Assembly (NCBI GenBank): GCA_017416505.1
Contig: JAFQCI010000008.1
Location: 1-20,253 of the forward strand
Reading direction: 5' to 3'
DNA length: 20,253 nucleotides
Origin: Lachnospiraceae bacterium
GTDB taxonomy: Bacteria; Bacillota_A; Clostridia; Lachnospirales; Lachnospiraceae
Shown here: one piece after another, positions 14,964 through 20,253 of the stretch
Layout of the letters: each line of letters starts with the position of its first letter
Position numbering within the stretch: position 1 is the first letter of the stretch
Translations under genes and position numbers: made by a program
The notes under the pieces: model-generated
Database searches by the model: none
What the model was told of the DNA's origin: nothing
The model's input: the letters and a program-made list of their open reading frames with translations, nothing else

Positions 14964-15821
14964 TCAACCTTCATCCAAATTAATCATATAAAAGTAAGCA
15001 TCCTCAAGAGTAGGCATTACACTATTTTCTCCTTCTTCAGCTATGTATCTGATTTCTAATCCCTCCGGTTTCCTTAAAATAGATATGATTTTATTGTATT
15101 TTTTTTCATCTATGACGCTATTATTGGAGACAGTTTCTATAAAAACTTTATTTTCAACTTTTTTGAGCAAATTCTCTACCGAATCACAAAATATAATCTT
15201 CCCGGCTTTCATAATACCCACATTTTCACACATCATTGCAACATCAGATATAATGTGTGTAGAAATAATTAAATTTGAATTTTGTTTCCTTTTATTCAAA
15301 ACATTTCTAAATCTCAATCTTTCCGTAGGGTCAAGTCCAACTGTTGGTTCATCCAATATGACATATTTAGGATTTCCTAATAATGCCTGTGCAATTGCAA
15401 CTCTCTGCTTCATCCCACCAGACAATTTACTGATTTTAACATTTTCCTTTTCCTTCAAGTTAAAATCCTCTATCAAACTCGTAATTTCATCTTTGTAATT
15501 TTTTATCCCTTTTAACAGTGCTATGTATTCCAACATTTCATACACAGTCAACTTTTCGAAAAAATCAAATTTTTGCGGAAGGTATCCAATCATATTTCGT
15601 ATAATGCTTGTATCATTAAGGATATCATAGCTGTCGTATGTAACTTTTCCTTTATCCAAAGTAGAAATCGTAGCTAATATTCTTAATAAACTACTTTTTC
15701 CTGCACCATTTTCTCCTAATAATCCAAACGTACCGTCTGGAATAACAGTACTTATTTCTGCTAATGCATTTACTCTTCCATTATTATATTTCTTAGACAA
15801 TTTTTCAATTACAATCGGCAT
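14964..15821 (-). CDS. ABC transporter ATP-binding protein
   Basis: A 285-aa ABC-type ATPase that powers the transporter formed with the two downstream membrane proteins. All motifs are present: Walker A GENGAGKS (36-43), Q-loop Gln83, signature LSGGMKQR (133-140), Walker B YVILDEPT (153-160), D-loop GLDP and H-loop His189 in STHI. The C-terminal about 75 residues form an accessory domain as in exporters of the CcmA/BcrA/NatA group. The ATG at 15821 follows AGGGGAG. The gene leads the operon and has its own promoter about 50 bp upstream. Homologues act in antibiotic, bacteriocin or sodium export and in lantibiotic immunity. No precursor peptide or two-component system is seen nearby, so the substrate remains open. 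Confidence 0.9.
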   Translation of the reverse strand: MPIVIEKLSKKYNNGRVNALAEISTVIPDGTFGLLGENGAGKSSLLRILATISTLDKGKVTYDSYDILNDTSIIRNMIGYLPQKFDFFEKLTVYEMLEYIALLKGIKNYKDEITSLIEDFNLKEKENVKISKLSGGMKQRVAIAQALLGNPKYVILDEPTVGLDPTERLRFRNVLNKRKQNSNLIISTHIISDVAMMCENVGIMKAGKIIFCDSVENLLKKVENKVFIETVSNNSVIDEKKYNKIISILRKPEGLEIRYIAEEGENSVMPTLEDAYFYMINLDEG

Positions 15822-15876
15822 TTAAAATTCTCCCCTCATATCTATTTGCTCTTCCATCAAAAATTAATTTTATTTC

Positions 15877-15905
15877 ACATTAGCAACAAAGTACATTTCT
15901 GTCAA
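15877..15905 (-). promoter_or_regulatory. Promoter of the ABC transporter operon
   Basis: On the minus strand a perfect -35 TTGACA (15900-15905) precedes an extended -10 TGCTAATGT (TAATGT at 15877-15882, preceded by TGC) with a 17-bp spacer. The start would be near 15870, giving a leader of about 50 nt before the ATPase gene. It lies just downstream of the glgP terminator, so the ABC operon is an independent unit. Confidence 0.6.
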
Positions 15906-15946
15906 TATTTTTTCCTCGTCATTTTTGGTGAGAGTAAACTTTCTGC

Positions 15947-15988
15947 AAAACAAAGGAAGAGAAACTGGGAATTCCCAATTTCTCTTCC
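15947..15988 (-). terminator. Intrinsic terminator of glgP
   Basis: GGAAGAGAAA... (15955-15971) pairs with the mirrored arm (15972-15988). On the minus strand this is a 15-bp stem around AATT with one G-U pair, followed by TTTGTTTT (15947-15954). It sits about 45 nt after the glgP stop. The plus strand is also followed by a T-rich run, so it might work in both directions. Confidence 0.75.
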
Positions 15989-16033
15989 TTCATTTTTTCT
16001 TCTTTATGGTGCCTTAGGGCAAGCCATTAAGAT

Positions 16034-18484
16034 TTATTTTGCTGGTAACTTAACAGTTACTTTCTTTAATTTCCAGATATCCTTTGCGTATTCTGCAATT
16101 GTTCTATCTGCAGTAAACTTACCTACATTTACAGTCTGAGTCATAGCCATCTTAGCCCATGCTTCCTTATCCTTGTATGCTTCGTTTACTCTCTTATGAG
16201 CTTCTGCATAAGCATCGAAGTCCTTTAAGATAAAGTATTGGTCTTTATTTAATAAAGAATCAAATAATTCTCTGAATAATTCAGTATCCTTAGAGTAAGT
16301 TCCATCTACTAACTGAGTAAGCACTCTTCTTACTGCCTGGTTTGTATTGTAGATTTCACGTGGGTTGTAGTTTCCGTTCTTTTCGTATTCCATAACTTCC
16401 TGAGCAGATAAACCGAAGATAAATGCGTTTTCAGCACCTACTTCTTCTACGATTTCCACGTTAGCACCATCCATAGTTCCAAGAGTTGGAGCACCATTTA
16501 ACATGAACTTCATGTTACCTGTACCAGATGCTTCCTTAGATGCAGTAGAGATCTGTTCTGAAACGTCTGCTGCTGCGAAAATGATTTCTGCATTGGATAC
16601 ACGGTAGTTTTCAATGAATACAACCTTAATCTTACCTTTAATGCTTTCATCGTTGTTGATTACATCTGCTACAGAGTTGATTAACTTGATAGTTAATTTT
16701 GCAGTTCTGTAACCAGCAGCTGCCTTAGCACCAAAGATGAAAGTTCTTGGTACGATATCCATATCTGGATGTTCTTTGATTTCATTGTATAAGTGCATTA
16801 CGTGTAAGATGTTTAATAACTGTCTCTTATATTCATGAAGTCTCTTAACCTGAATATCGAAAATAGAATCAGGATTTACATCTACACCATTGTGTTCTTT
16901 AATATATTCAGCAAGACGAACTTTATTCTTATACTTAATCTGCATAAATTCCTGCTGAGCTTTCTTATCATCTAAATATACTTCTAATTTCTTTAATTCT
17001 GGAAGGTCAGTAATCCACTTGTTACCAATCTTATCTGTAATCCAGTCAGCTAACAATGGGTTTGCATGTAATAAGAAACGTCTCTGAGTGATACCGTTTG
17101 TCTTATTATTGAACTGCTTTGGATTCATTTCATAGAAGTCTTTTAATTCTCTTTGCATTAAGATGTCAGTGTGAAGTCTTGCTACACCGTTTACAGAGTA
17201 GCTTCCTGCGATTGCAAGGTGAGCCATCTTAACTTGTCCATCATAAATGATAGCCATCTTTTCAACCTTAGACCAGTCATTTGGATACATTTCCTGAATC
17301 TTAAGGATGAATCTTCTGTTGATTTCTTCTACGATTTGGTAGATTCTTGGTAACAATCTTGAGAATAATTCAAGAGGCCATTTTTCCAATGCTTCTGCCA
17401 TGATAGTATGGTTTGTGTAAGCACAAGTCTTGCAAGTAACTTCCCATGCTTCATCCCAGCTTAAGCCTTCTTCGTCTACTAAAATTCTCATAAGTTCAGC
17501 TACAGCTACAGTTGGGTGAGTATCATTCAACTGGAACGTAACTTTTTCATGGAATTTCTTCATATCTGTGTTATTTTCTTTGTACTTTAATACTGCTCTT
17601 TGAACAGAAGCAGAAACAAAGAAATATTGTTGTTTTAATCTTAATTCCTTACCAGCATAGTGGTTATCGTTTGGATATAACACTTCTGTGATGGTTCTTG
17701 CTAAGTTTTGTTGTTCTACTGCTCTTTGGTATTCACCCTTATCGAAAGAGTCAAGGCAGAATGTCTGGATAGCTTCTGCATCCCAGATTCTTAATGTATT
17801 TACTACATTGTTACCGTAACCTACGATTGGTAAATCATAAGGGATAGCACGGATTGCCTGATAATTTTCATGAACGAACTTATCTTTTCCGTTAGCATCC
17901 TTTTCTACACGTACATTACCACCGAATTTAACATTTACAGCATATTCTGCACGTCTTACTTCAAATGGGTTTCCGTCAGTTAACCATTCGTCTGGTACTT
18001 CTACCTGATAACCATCTTTGATTTGTTGTTTGAACATACCATAATGGTATCTGATACCACAACCATAAGCAGGTAAGCCTAAAGTTGCTAAAGAATCCAA
18101 GAAACAAGCTGCAAGACGTCCTAAACCACCGTTTCCTAATGCTGCATCTGGTTCCTGGTCTTCAATTGCATTTAAATCGAATCCTAATTCTTCTAATGCT
18201 TTTTGGATTTCTTTATAATAAGTTAAGTTAATAATATTATTACCTAATGCTCTACCCATTAAGAATTCCATGGATAAATAATATACAGTCTTAACATTTT
18301 TCTTTTCATATTCCTTATGAGTAGCAATCCACTGATCGATGATGATATCTTTTACAGCGTAAGCTACTGCATGATAAAGCTGTTGATTTGTAGCTTCTGT
18401 AATATCTTTACGATACAATGATTTCACGTTGTCTATTACTTCTTGTTTGAATTCATCTTTGTTAAAAGCTGCCTTCTTGCTCAT
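16034..18484 (-). CDS. glgP: Glycogen/starch phosphorylase
   Basis: An 816-aa GT35 alpha-glucan phosphorylase, of normal length for the family. It releases glucose-1-phosphate from glycogen or maltodextrin using phosphate and pyridoxal phosphate, in the cytoplasm. The family signature EASGTGNMKFMLNGAP (about 651-666) is intact, with the PLP-binding Lys at about 659. YLSMEFLMGRALGNNI and the GNGGLGRLAACFLDS region near the N-terminus and ENYRVSNAE late in the protein are also typical. I chose ATG at 18484 because AGGAGG lies 7 nt upstream; the longer frame starts inside an upstream inverted repeat. Codon use is strongly biased, consistent with high expression. It stands alone: no other glg genes are in the window. 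It is flanked by its own promoter and terminator, and its leader carries a 54-nt palindrome. Confidence 0.97.
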   Translation of the reverse strand: MSKKAAFNKDEFKQEVIDNVKSLYRKDITEATNQQLYHAVAYAVKDIIIDQWIATHKEYEKKNVKTVYYLSMEFLMGRALGNNIINLTYYKEIQKALEELGFDLNAIEDQEPDAALGNGGLGRLAACFLDSLATLGLPAYGCGIRYHYGMFKQQIKDGYQVEVPDEWLTDGNPFEVRRAEYAVNVKFGGNVRVEKDANGKDKFVHENYQAIRAIPYDLPIVGYGNNVVNTLRIWDAEAIQTFCLDSFDKGEYQRAVEQQNLARTITEVLYPNDNHYAGKELRLKQQYFFVSASVQRAVLKYKENNTDMKKFHEKVTFQLNDTHPTVAVAELMRILVDEEGLSWDEAWEVTCKTCAYTNHTIMAEALEKWPLELFSRLLPRIYQIVEEINRRFILKIQEMYPNDWSKVEKMAIIYDGQVKMAHLAIAGSYSVNGVARLHTDILMQRELKDFYEMNPKQFNNKTNGITQRRFLLHANPLLADWITDKIGNKWITDLPELKKLEVYLDDKKAQQEFMQIKYKNKVRLAEYIKEHNGVDVNPDSIFDIQVKRLHEYKRQLLNILHVMHLYNEIKEHPDMDIVPRTFIFGAKAAAGYRTAKLTIKLINSVADVINNDESIKGKIKVVFIENYRVSNAEIIFAAADVSEQISTASKEASGTGNMKFMLNGAPTLGTMDGANVEIVEEVGAENAFIFGLSAQEVMEYEKNGNYNPREIYNTNQAVRRVLTQLVDGTYSKDTELFRELFDSLLNKDQYFILKDFDAYAEAHKRVNEAYKDKEAWAKMAMTQTVNVGKFTADRTIAEYAKDIWKLKKVTVKLPAK

Positions 18485-18529
18485 AATTAACCTCCTGTAA
18501 TTGGCACGTTTTAGTATTTTATGATTTTG

Positions 18530-18583
18530 GGTCAAAAGATTCATAAATAACATGATGTCATGTGATTTATGAATCTTTTGACC
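18530..18583. repeat. 54-nt near-perfect inverted repeat in the glgP leader
   Basis: Two 26-nt arms (18530-18555 and 18558-18583) are reverse complements apart from one position, around a central TG. The outer ends read GGTCAAAAG and CTTTTGACC. It lies 45 nt upstream of the glgP start, between the likely promoter and the ribosome binding site, so it would form a very stable hairpin in the mRNA leader. No T-run follows in either direction, so it is not an ordinary terminator. The rest of the 363-bp gap between glgP and the ferredoxin gene (18485-18847) holds the glgP promoter and the ferredoxin terminator. Confidence 0.85.
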
Positions 18584-18625
18584 TTGGTATCACGTTAATA
18601 GTTTAACAAATCCCACTTAGTTCTT

Positions 18626-18654
18626 ATGCTATCATAGAATAAAAAGAATTTCAA
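18626..18654 (-). promoter_or_regulatory. Probable glgP promoter
   Basis: On the minus strand TTGAAA (18649-18654) and TAGCAT (18626-18631) are 17 bp apart, and TGA just before the -10 makes it an extended type. The leader would be about 135 nt and would include the long inverted repeat. Confidence 0.5.
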
Positions 18655-18790
18655 TCTTTTTTTGATTTTCGCCTCCATTTTTGATTTTTTTATTTATTTT
18701 GTCAAAAATTCGATTTAGAATTAGTAATTTTGCAAAGAAATATCCGGATACCTGTCTTATATTTCATTTCAATTATTCCACAGTTTCCGC

Positions 18791-18828
18791 AAAAAAAAGA
18801 CTATGATAAGTTTTTTCTTATCATAGCC
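18791..18828 (-). terminator. Intrinsic terminator of the ferredoxin gene
   Basis: A perfect 10-bp stem, CTATGATAAG (18801-18810) with CTTATCATAG (18817-18826), encloses a 6-nt loop. On the minus strand it is followed by eight T residues (18791-18798). It lies about 20 nt after the ferredoxin stop. Confidence 0.9.
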
Positions 18829-18847
18829 TTACCCTTTTGTTTTTATC

Positions 18848-19018
18848 TTATTCCTGTGAAATTGCGGAAGCTGGACAAACAGCTGCACAAGTTCCGCATT
18901 CGATGCAAGCATCCTTATCGATTACGAATTGTCCTTCTCCTTCGCTGATAGCTCCTACTGGACATTCTCCTGCACATGAACCACATGATAAACATGCATC
19001 TGAAATAACGTATGCCAT
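18848..19018 (-). CDS. 2[4Fe-4S] clostridial-type ferredoxin
   Basis: A 56-aa electron carrier with two perfect CxxCxxCxxxCP cluster motifs: Cys9, 12, 15, 19 and Cys38, 41, 44, 48. This is the classical length and symmetry of clostridial ferredoxins, which pass low-potential electrons between pyruvate:ferredoxin oxidoreductase, hydrogenases and similar cytoplasmic enzymes. The ATG at 19018 has AAGGAGGG 7 nt upstream; the longer frame from 19042 would lack a binding site. It is monocistronic, with its own promoter and terminator, and is divergent from pflA across a 305-bp spacer between start codons that carries a nested palindrome. Anaerobic energy metabolism is the likely shared theme, but the direct partner cannot be told. 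Confidence 0.95.
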   Translation of the reverse strand: MAYVISDACLSCGSCAGECPVGAISEGEGQFVIDKDACIECGTCAAVCPASAISQE

Positions 19019-19068
19019 GGTGTAACCCTCCTTTTTATTCAACCATTAAAATGACTTGTATCTAGTCT

Positions 19069-19097
19069 ATTGTAACTAATAACGGGTAAATTTGCAA
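19069..19097 (-). promoter_or_regulatory. Ferredoxin gene promoter
   Basis: On the minus strand TTGCAA (19092-19097) and TACAAT (19069-19074) are 17 bp apart. The start would be near 19062, about 44 nt before the ATG. A second -10-like TATAAT lies at 19100-19105 but lacks a good -35. Confidence 0.6.
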
Positions 19098-19130
19098 GCA
19101 TTATATGTTCTATGTTTTTACTATCGTTTT

Positions 19131-19174
19131 TTTGTACGTTACCGTTCACACGTGAACAGTAACTTTTGTACAAA
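19131..19174. promoter_or_regulatory. Nested palindrome between ferredoxin gene and pflA, candidate operator
   Basis: GTTAC-n-GTTCAC and GTGAAC-n-GTAAC form a 26-nt inverted repeat (19138-19163) with one mismatched pair. It is flanked by a second pair of arms, TTTGTAC (19131-19137) and GTACAAA (19168-19174). It lies 34 bp upstream of the ferredoxin -35 and upstream of pflA. The symmetry suits a dimeric or tetrameric regulator acting on both genes. It does not match the Rex consensus (TTGTnAAnnnnTTnACAA) that I would have expected for anaerobic genes. Confidence 0.5.
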
Positions 19175-19270
19175 ATTTAGTTCTTTTTTTCCGGAATTAT
19201 ATATGTTAAGATGAGTTAAGATATACGATAATATCGAAGGCAAAAAGTATTTTCAGCCTATGACAACCAC

Positions 19271-19307
19271 CCTCAATATCAGATAATTGAGGTTTACCTA
19301 TCAGATA
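19271..19307 (+). promoter_or_regulatory. Hairpin with repeated loop sequence in the pflA leader
   Basis: CCTCAAT (19271-19277) pairs with ATTGAGG (19286-19292). TATCAGATA spans the last base of the first arm and the loop (19277-19285) and occurs again at 19299-19307, 22 bp on, just before the pflA ribosome binding site. This could be a duplicated protein site on DNA or a small RNA switch near the start. Confidence 0.4.
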
Positions 19308-19323
19308 GAAAGTGAGGCACTAT

Positions 19324-20079
19324 ATGGAAGGCTATATTCATTCAATAGAAACTTTTGGGACTGTAGATGGTCCCGGAGTCAGATATGTTGTGTTCGTGCA
19401 GGGCTGCCCTATGCGTTGTTTGTTCTGCCATAACCCGGATACCTGGGAACCTAGAATTGGAGAAACGAAAACTGTAGAGGAAATTTTAGCAGATTACGAA
19501 ACTTACCGTCCTTTTTTAAGTGGCGGAGGGCTTACCGTAACCGGCGGGGAACCTTTGCTTCAGATTGATTTTTTAACGGAATTGTTTGAAAAAGCGAAGG
19601 AAAAGGACATTCATACCTGTCTGGACACCTCCGGAATCGTATTTAACGAAAACAATCCGGAATTAATGAAAAAATTCGACCGACTGATGAAGGTAACGGA
19701 TTTAGTTATGCTGGATATTAAACACATTGACCCGGAAGAACATAAGAAACTTACGGGACAGCCAAACGACCAAATTCTTGCTTTTGCAAAATACATCGGT
19801 ACTACTGATACTACCCTGTGGATTCGTCACGTCATCGTGCCGGAAATCACATACGTTGATTCCTATCTGGATCAGCTTGGATATTTTATTGGTGATTTAA
19901 AGAACTTAAAAGCTTTGGATGTTCTTCCATACCACACTATGGGAACTGTAAAGTATCAAAACCTTGGAATTGATTATCCTTTAGAGGGTGTTCCTGCCCT
20001 TACCTCCGAGGATGCCGTCAAGGCCAAAAACATCATTTTGGATGGCATGAGACGAAGAAGGGCAGAATTACAGAACTAG
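19324..20079 (+). CDS. pflA: Pyruvate formate-lyase activating enzyme (radical SAM)
   Basis: A 251-aa radical SAM enzyme that uses a [4Fe-4S] cluster and S-adenosylmethionine to place a glycyl radical on pyruvate formate-lyase, in the cytoplasm under anaerobiosis. The cluster motif CxxxCxxC is Cys28, Cys32, Cys35 (CPMRCLFC, followed by HNPDTW, typical of PflA). The N-terminal SIETFGTVDGPGVRYVVF and the TVTGGEPLLQ segment (71-80) are also characteristic, and the length is normal. PflA lacks the extra ferredoxin domain of other glycyl-radical activases, which fits. I chose ATG at 19324 with GTGAGG 6 nt upstream; GTG at 19312 adds four residues and lacks a site. pflB, usually next door, is not in the window. 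No terminator follows before the next promoter. Confidence 0.95.
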   Translation: MEGYIHSIETFGTVDGPGVRYVVFVQGCPMRCLFCHNPDTWEPRIGETKTVEEILADYETYRPFLSGGGLTVTGGEPLLQIDFLTELFEKAKEKDIHTCLDTSGIVFNENNPELMKKFDRLMKVTDLVMLDIKHIDPEEHKKLTGQPNDQILAFAKYIGTTDTTLWIRHVIVPEITYVDSYLDQLGYFIGDLKNLKALDVLPYHTMGTVKYQNLGIDYPLEGVPALTSEDAVKAKNIILDGMRRRRAELQN

Positions 20080-20130
20080 GTTGCTGAGGAAACAGTAAGG
20101 AAATTTTATTTAAACTGTATCAAAATATAC

Positions 20131-20159
20131 TTGCAATACATTCAGCACAATGTTAATAT
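20131..20159 (+). promoter_or_regulatory. Promoter at right edge
   Basis: TTGCAA (20131-20136) and TAATAT (20154-20159) are 17 bp apart, with TGT before the -10 making it an extended type. The -35 and spacing equal those of the ferredoxin promoter. Transcription would start near 20166 and run out of the window. Confidence 0.6.
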
Positions 20160-20165
20160 ATTTAT

Positions 20166-20253
20166 AGAAATGGAAAGTACCCACTCCAAAGTGGATGCTC
20201 CCAGCGAGGTTTTATTTACCTCTTATTAAGAGGCGCCTCTCCTGTTTGCCGAC
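20166..20253 (+). other. Start of a structured leader or small RNA with overlapping hairpins
   Basis: Behind the promoter come CCACT/AGTGG (20181-20194), then GAGGT (20206-20210) with ACCTC (20218-20222), then CCTCTTA/TAAGAGG (20219-20233), then the perfect palindrome AGAGGCGCCTCT (20229-20240). The last three overlap, so they exclude one another. No start codon with a ribosome binding site is seen. A regulatory leader, a small RNA or an rRNA leader are all possible; I recognise no known RNA family in the 88 nt available. Confidence 0.4.

Noticed and set aside
15043..15498. 151-codon plus-strand frame opposite the ABC ATPase
   Set aside because: It is the complement of a clear ABC ATPase with all motifs and has no ribosome binding site.
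18530..18583. Long inverted repeat as a terminator
   Set aside because: Neither strand shows a T-run after the stem, and it lies upstream of the glgP ribosome binding site.
19131..19174. Rex operator for the ferredoxin/pflA region
   Set aside because: The arms do not fit TTGTnAAnnnnTTnACAA.

Overview
The window looks like chromosomal DNA of a low-GC, anaerobic, spore-forming Gram-positive bacterium, most likely a clostridial (Lachnospiraceae-type) Firmicute. The grounds are AT-rich DNA with strong AGGAGG-type ribosome binding sites, a spoIID/spoIIQ sporulation pair, a pyruvate formate-lyase activating enzyme, a small 2[4Fe-4S] ferredoxin and sigma-A-like promoters. The genus is not determinable from the sequence alone. 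Almost everything is transcribed leftward (minus strand); only pflA and a promoter at the right edge point rightward.

Left part (1-7081). The edge carries a GCTGT microsatellite and two tandem consensus promoters firing out of the window. Next comes a cluster of strong hairpins (219-305) that looks like an interspersed repeat or structured RNA. A tight three-gene operon follows, read leftward as jetA-jetB-jetC. It encodes a Wadjet-type SMC (MukBEF/MksBEF-like) complex: a kleisin-like subunit, a small winged-helix-like subunit and a 1466-aa SMC ATPase. The fourth Wadjet component, the nuclease JetD, is not visible in the window, so the complex is either split, incomplete or a JetD-less variant.

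Centre (7140-12658). Two related membrane proteins with seven-transmembrane-type sensor regions and GGDEF domains are probable c-di-GMP cyclases; both lack the inhibitory RxxD site. A short REP-like palindrome separates them from jetA. Upstream are spoIIQ (a LytM-fold protein that has lost its metal ligands), preceded by a good sigma-F-type promoter, and spoIID. Together these would form the engulfment and channel machinery of the developing spore.

Right part (12816-20253). A three-gene ABC transporter operon (ATPase, large membrane protein with an extracytoplasmic tail, small permease) is visibly more AT-rich than its surroundings and has its own promoter; its substrate is unknown. Next is glgP (glycogen phosphorylase), with a 54-nt near-perfect inverted repeat in its leader and an intrinsic terminator. 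A ferredoxin gene and pflA diverge from a 281-bp region holding a nested palindrome. At the right edge a promoter drives an RNA with overlapping, mutually exclusive hairpins that continues beyond the window.

Best candidates for something new: the jetABC operon without a visible jetD and with an Asn at the usual SMC catalytic Glu position; the uncharacterised ABC operon; and several long palindromes in leaders and intergenic regions.
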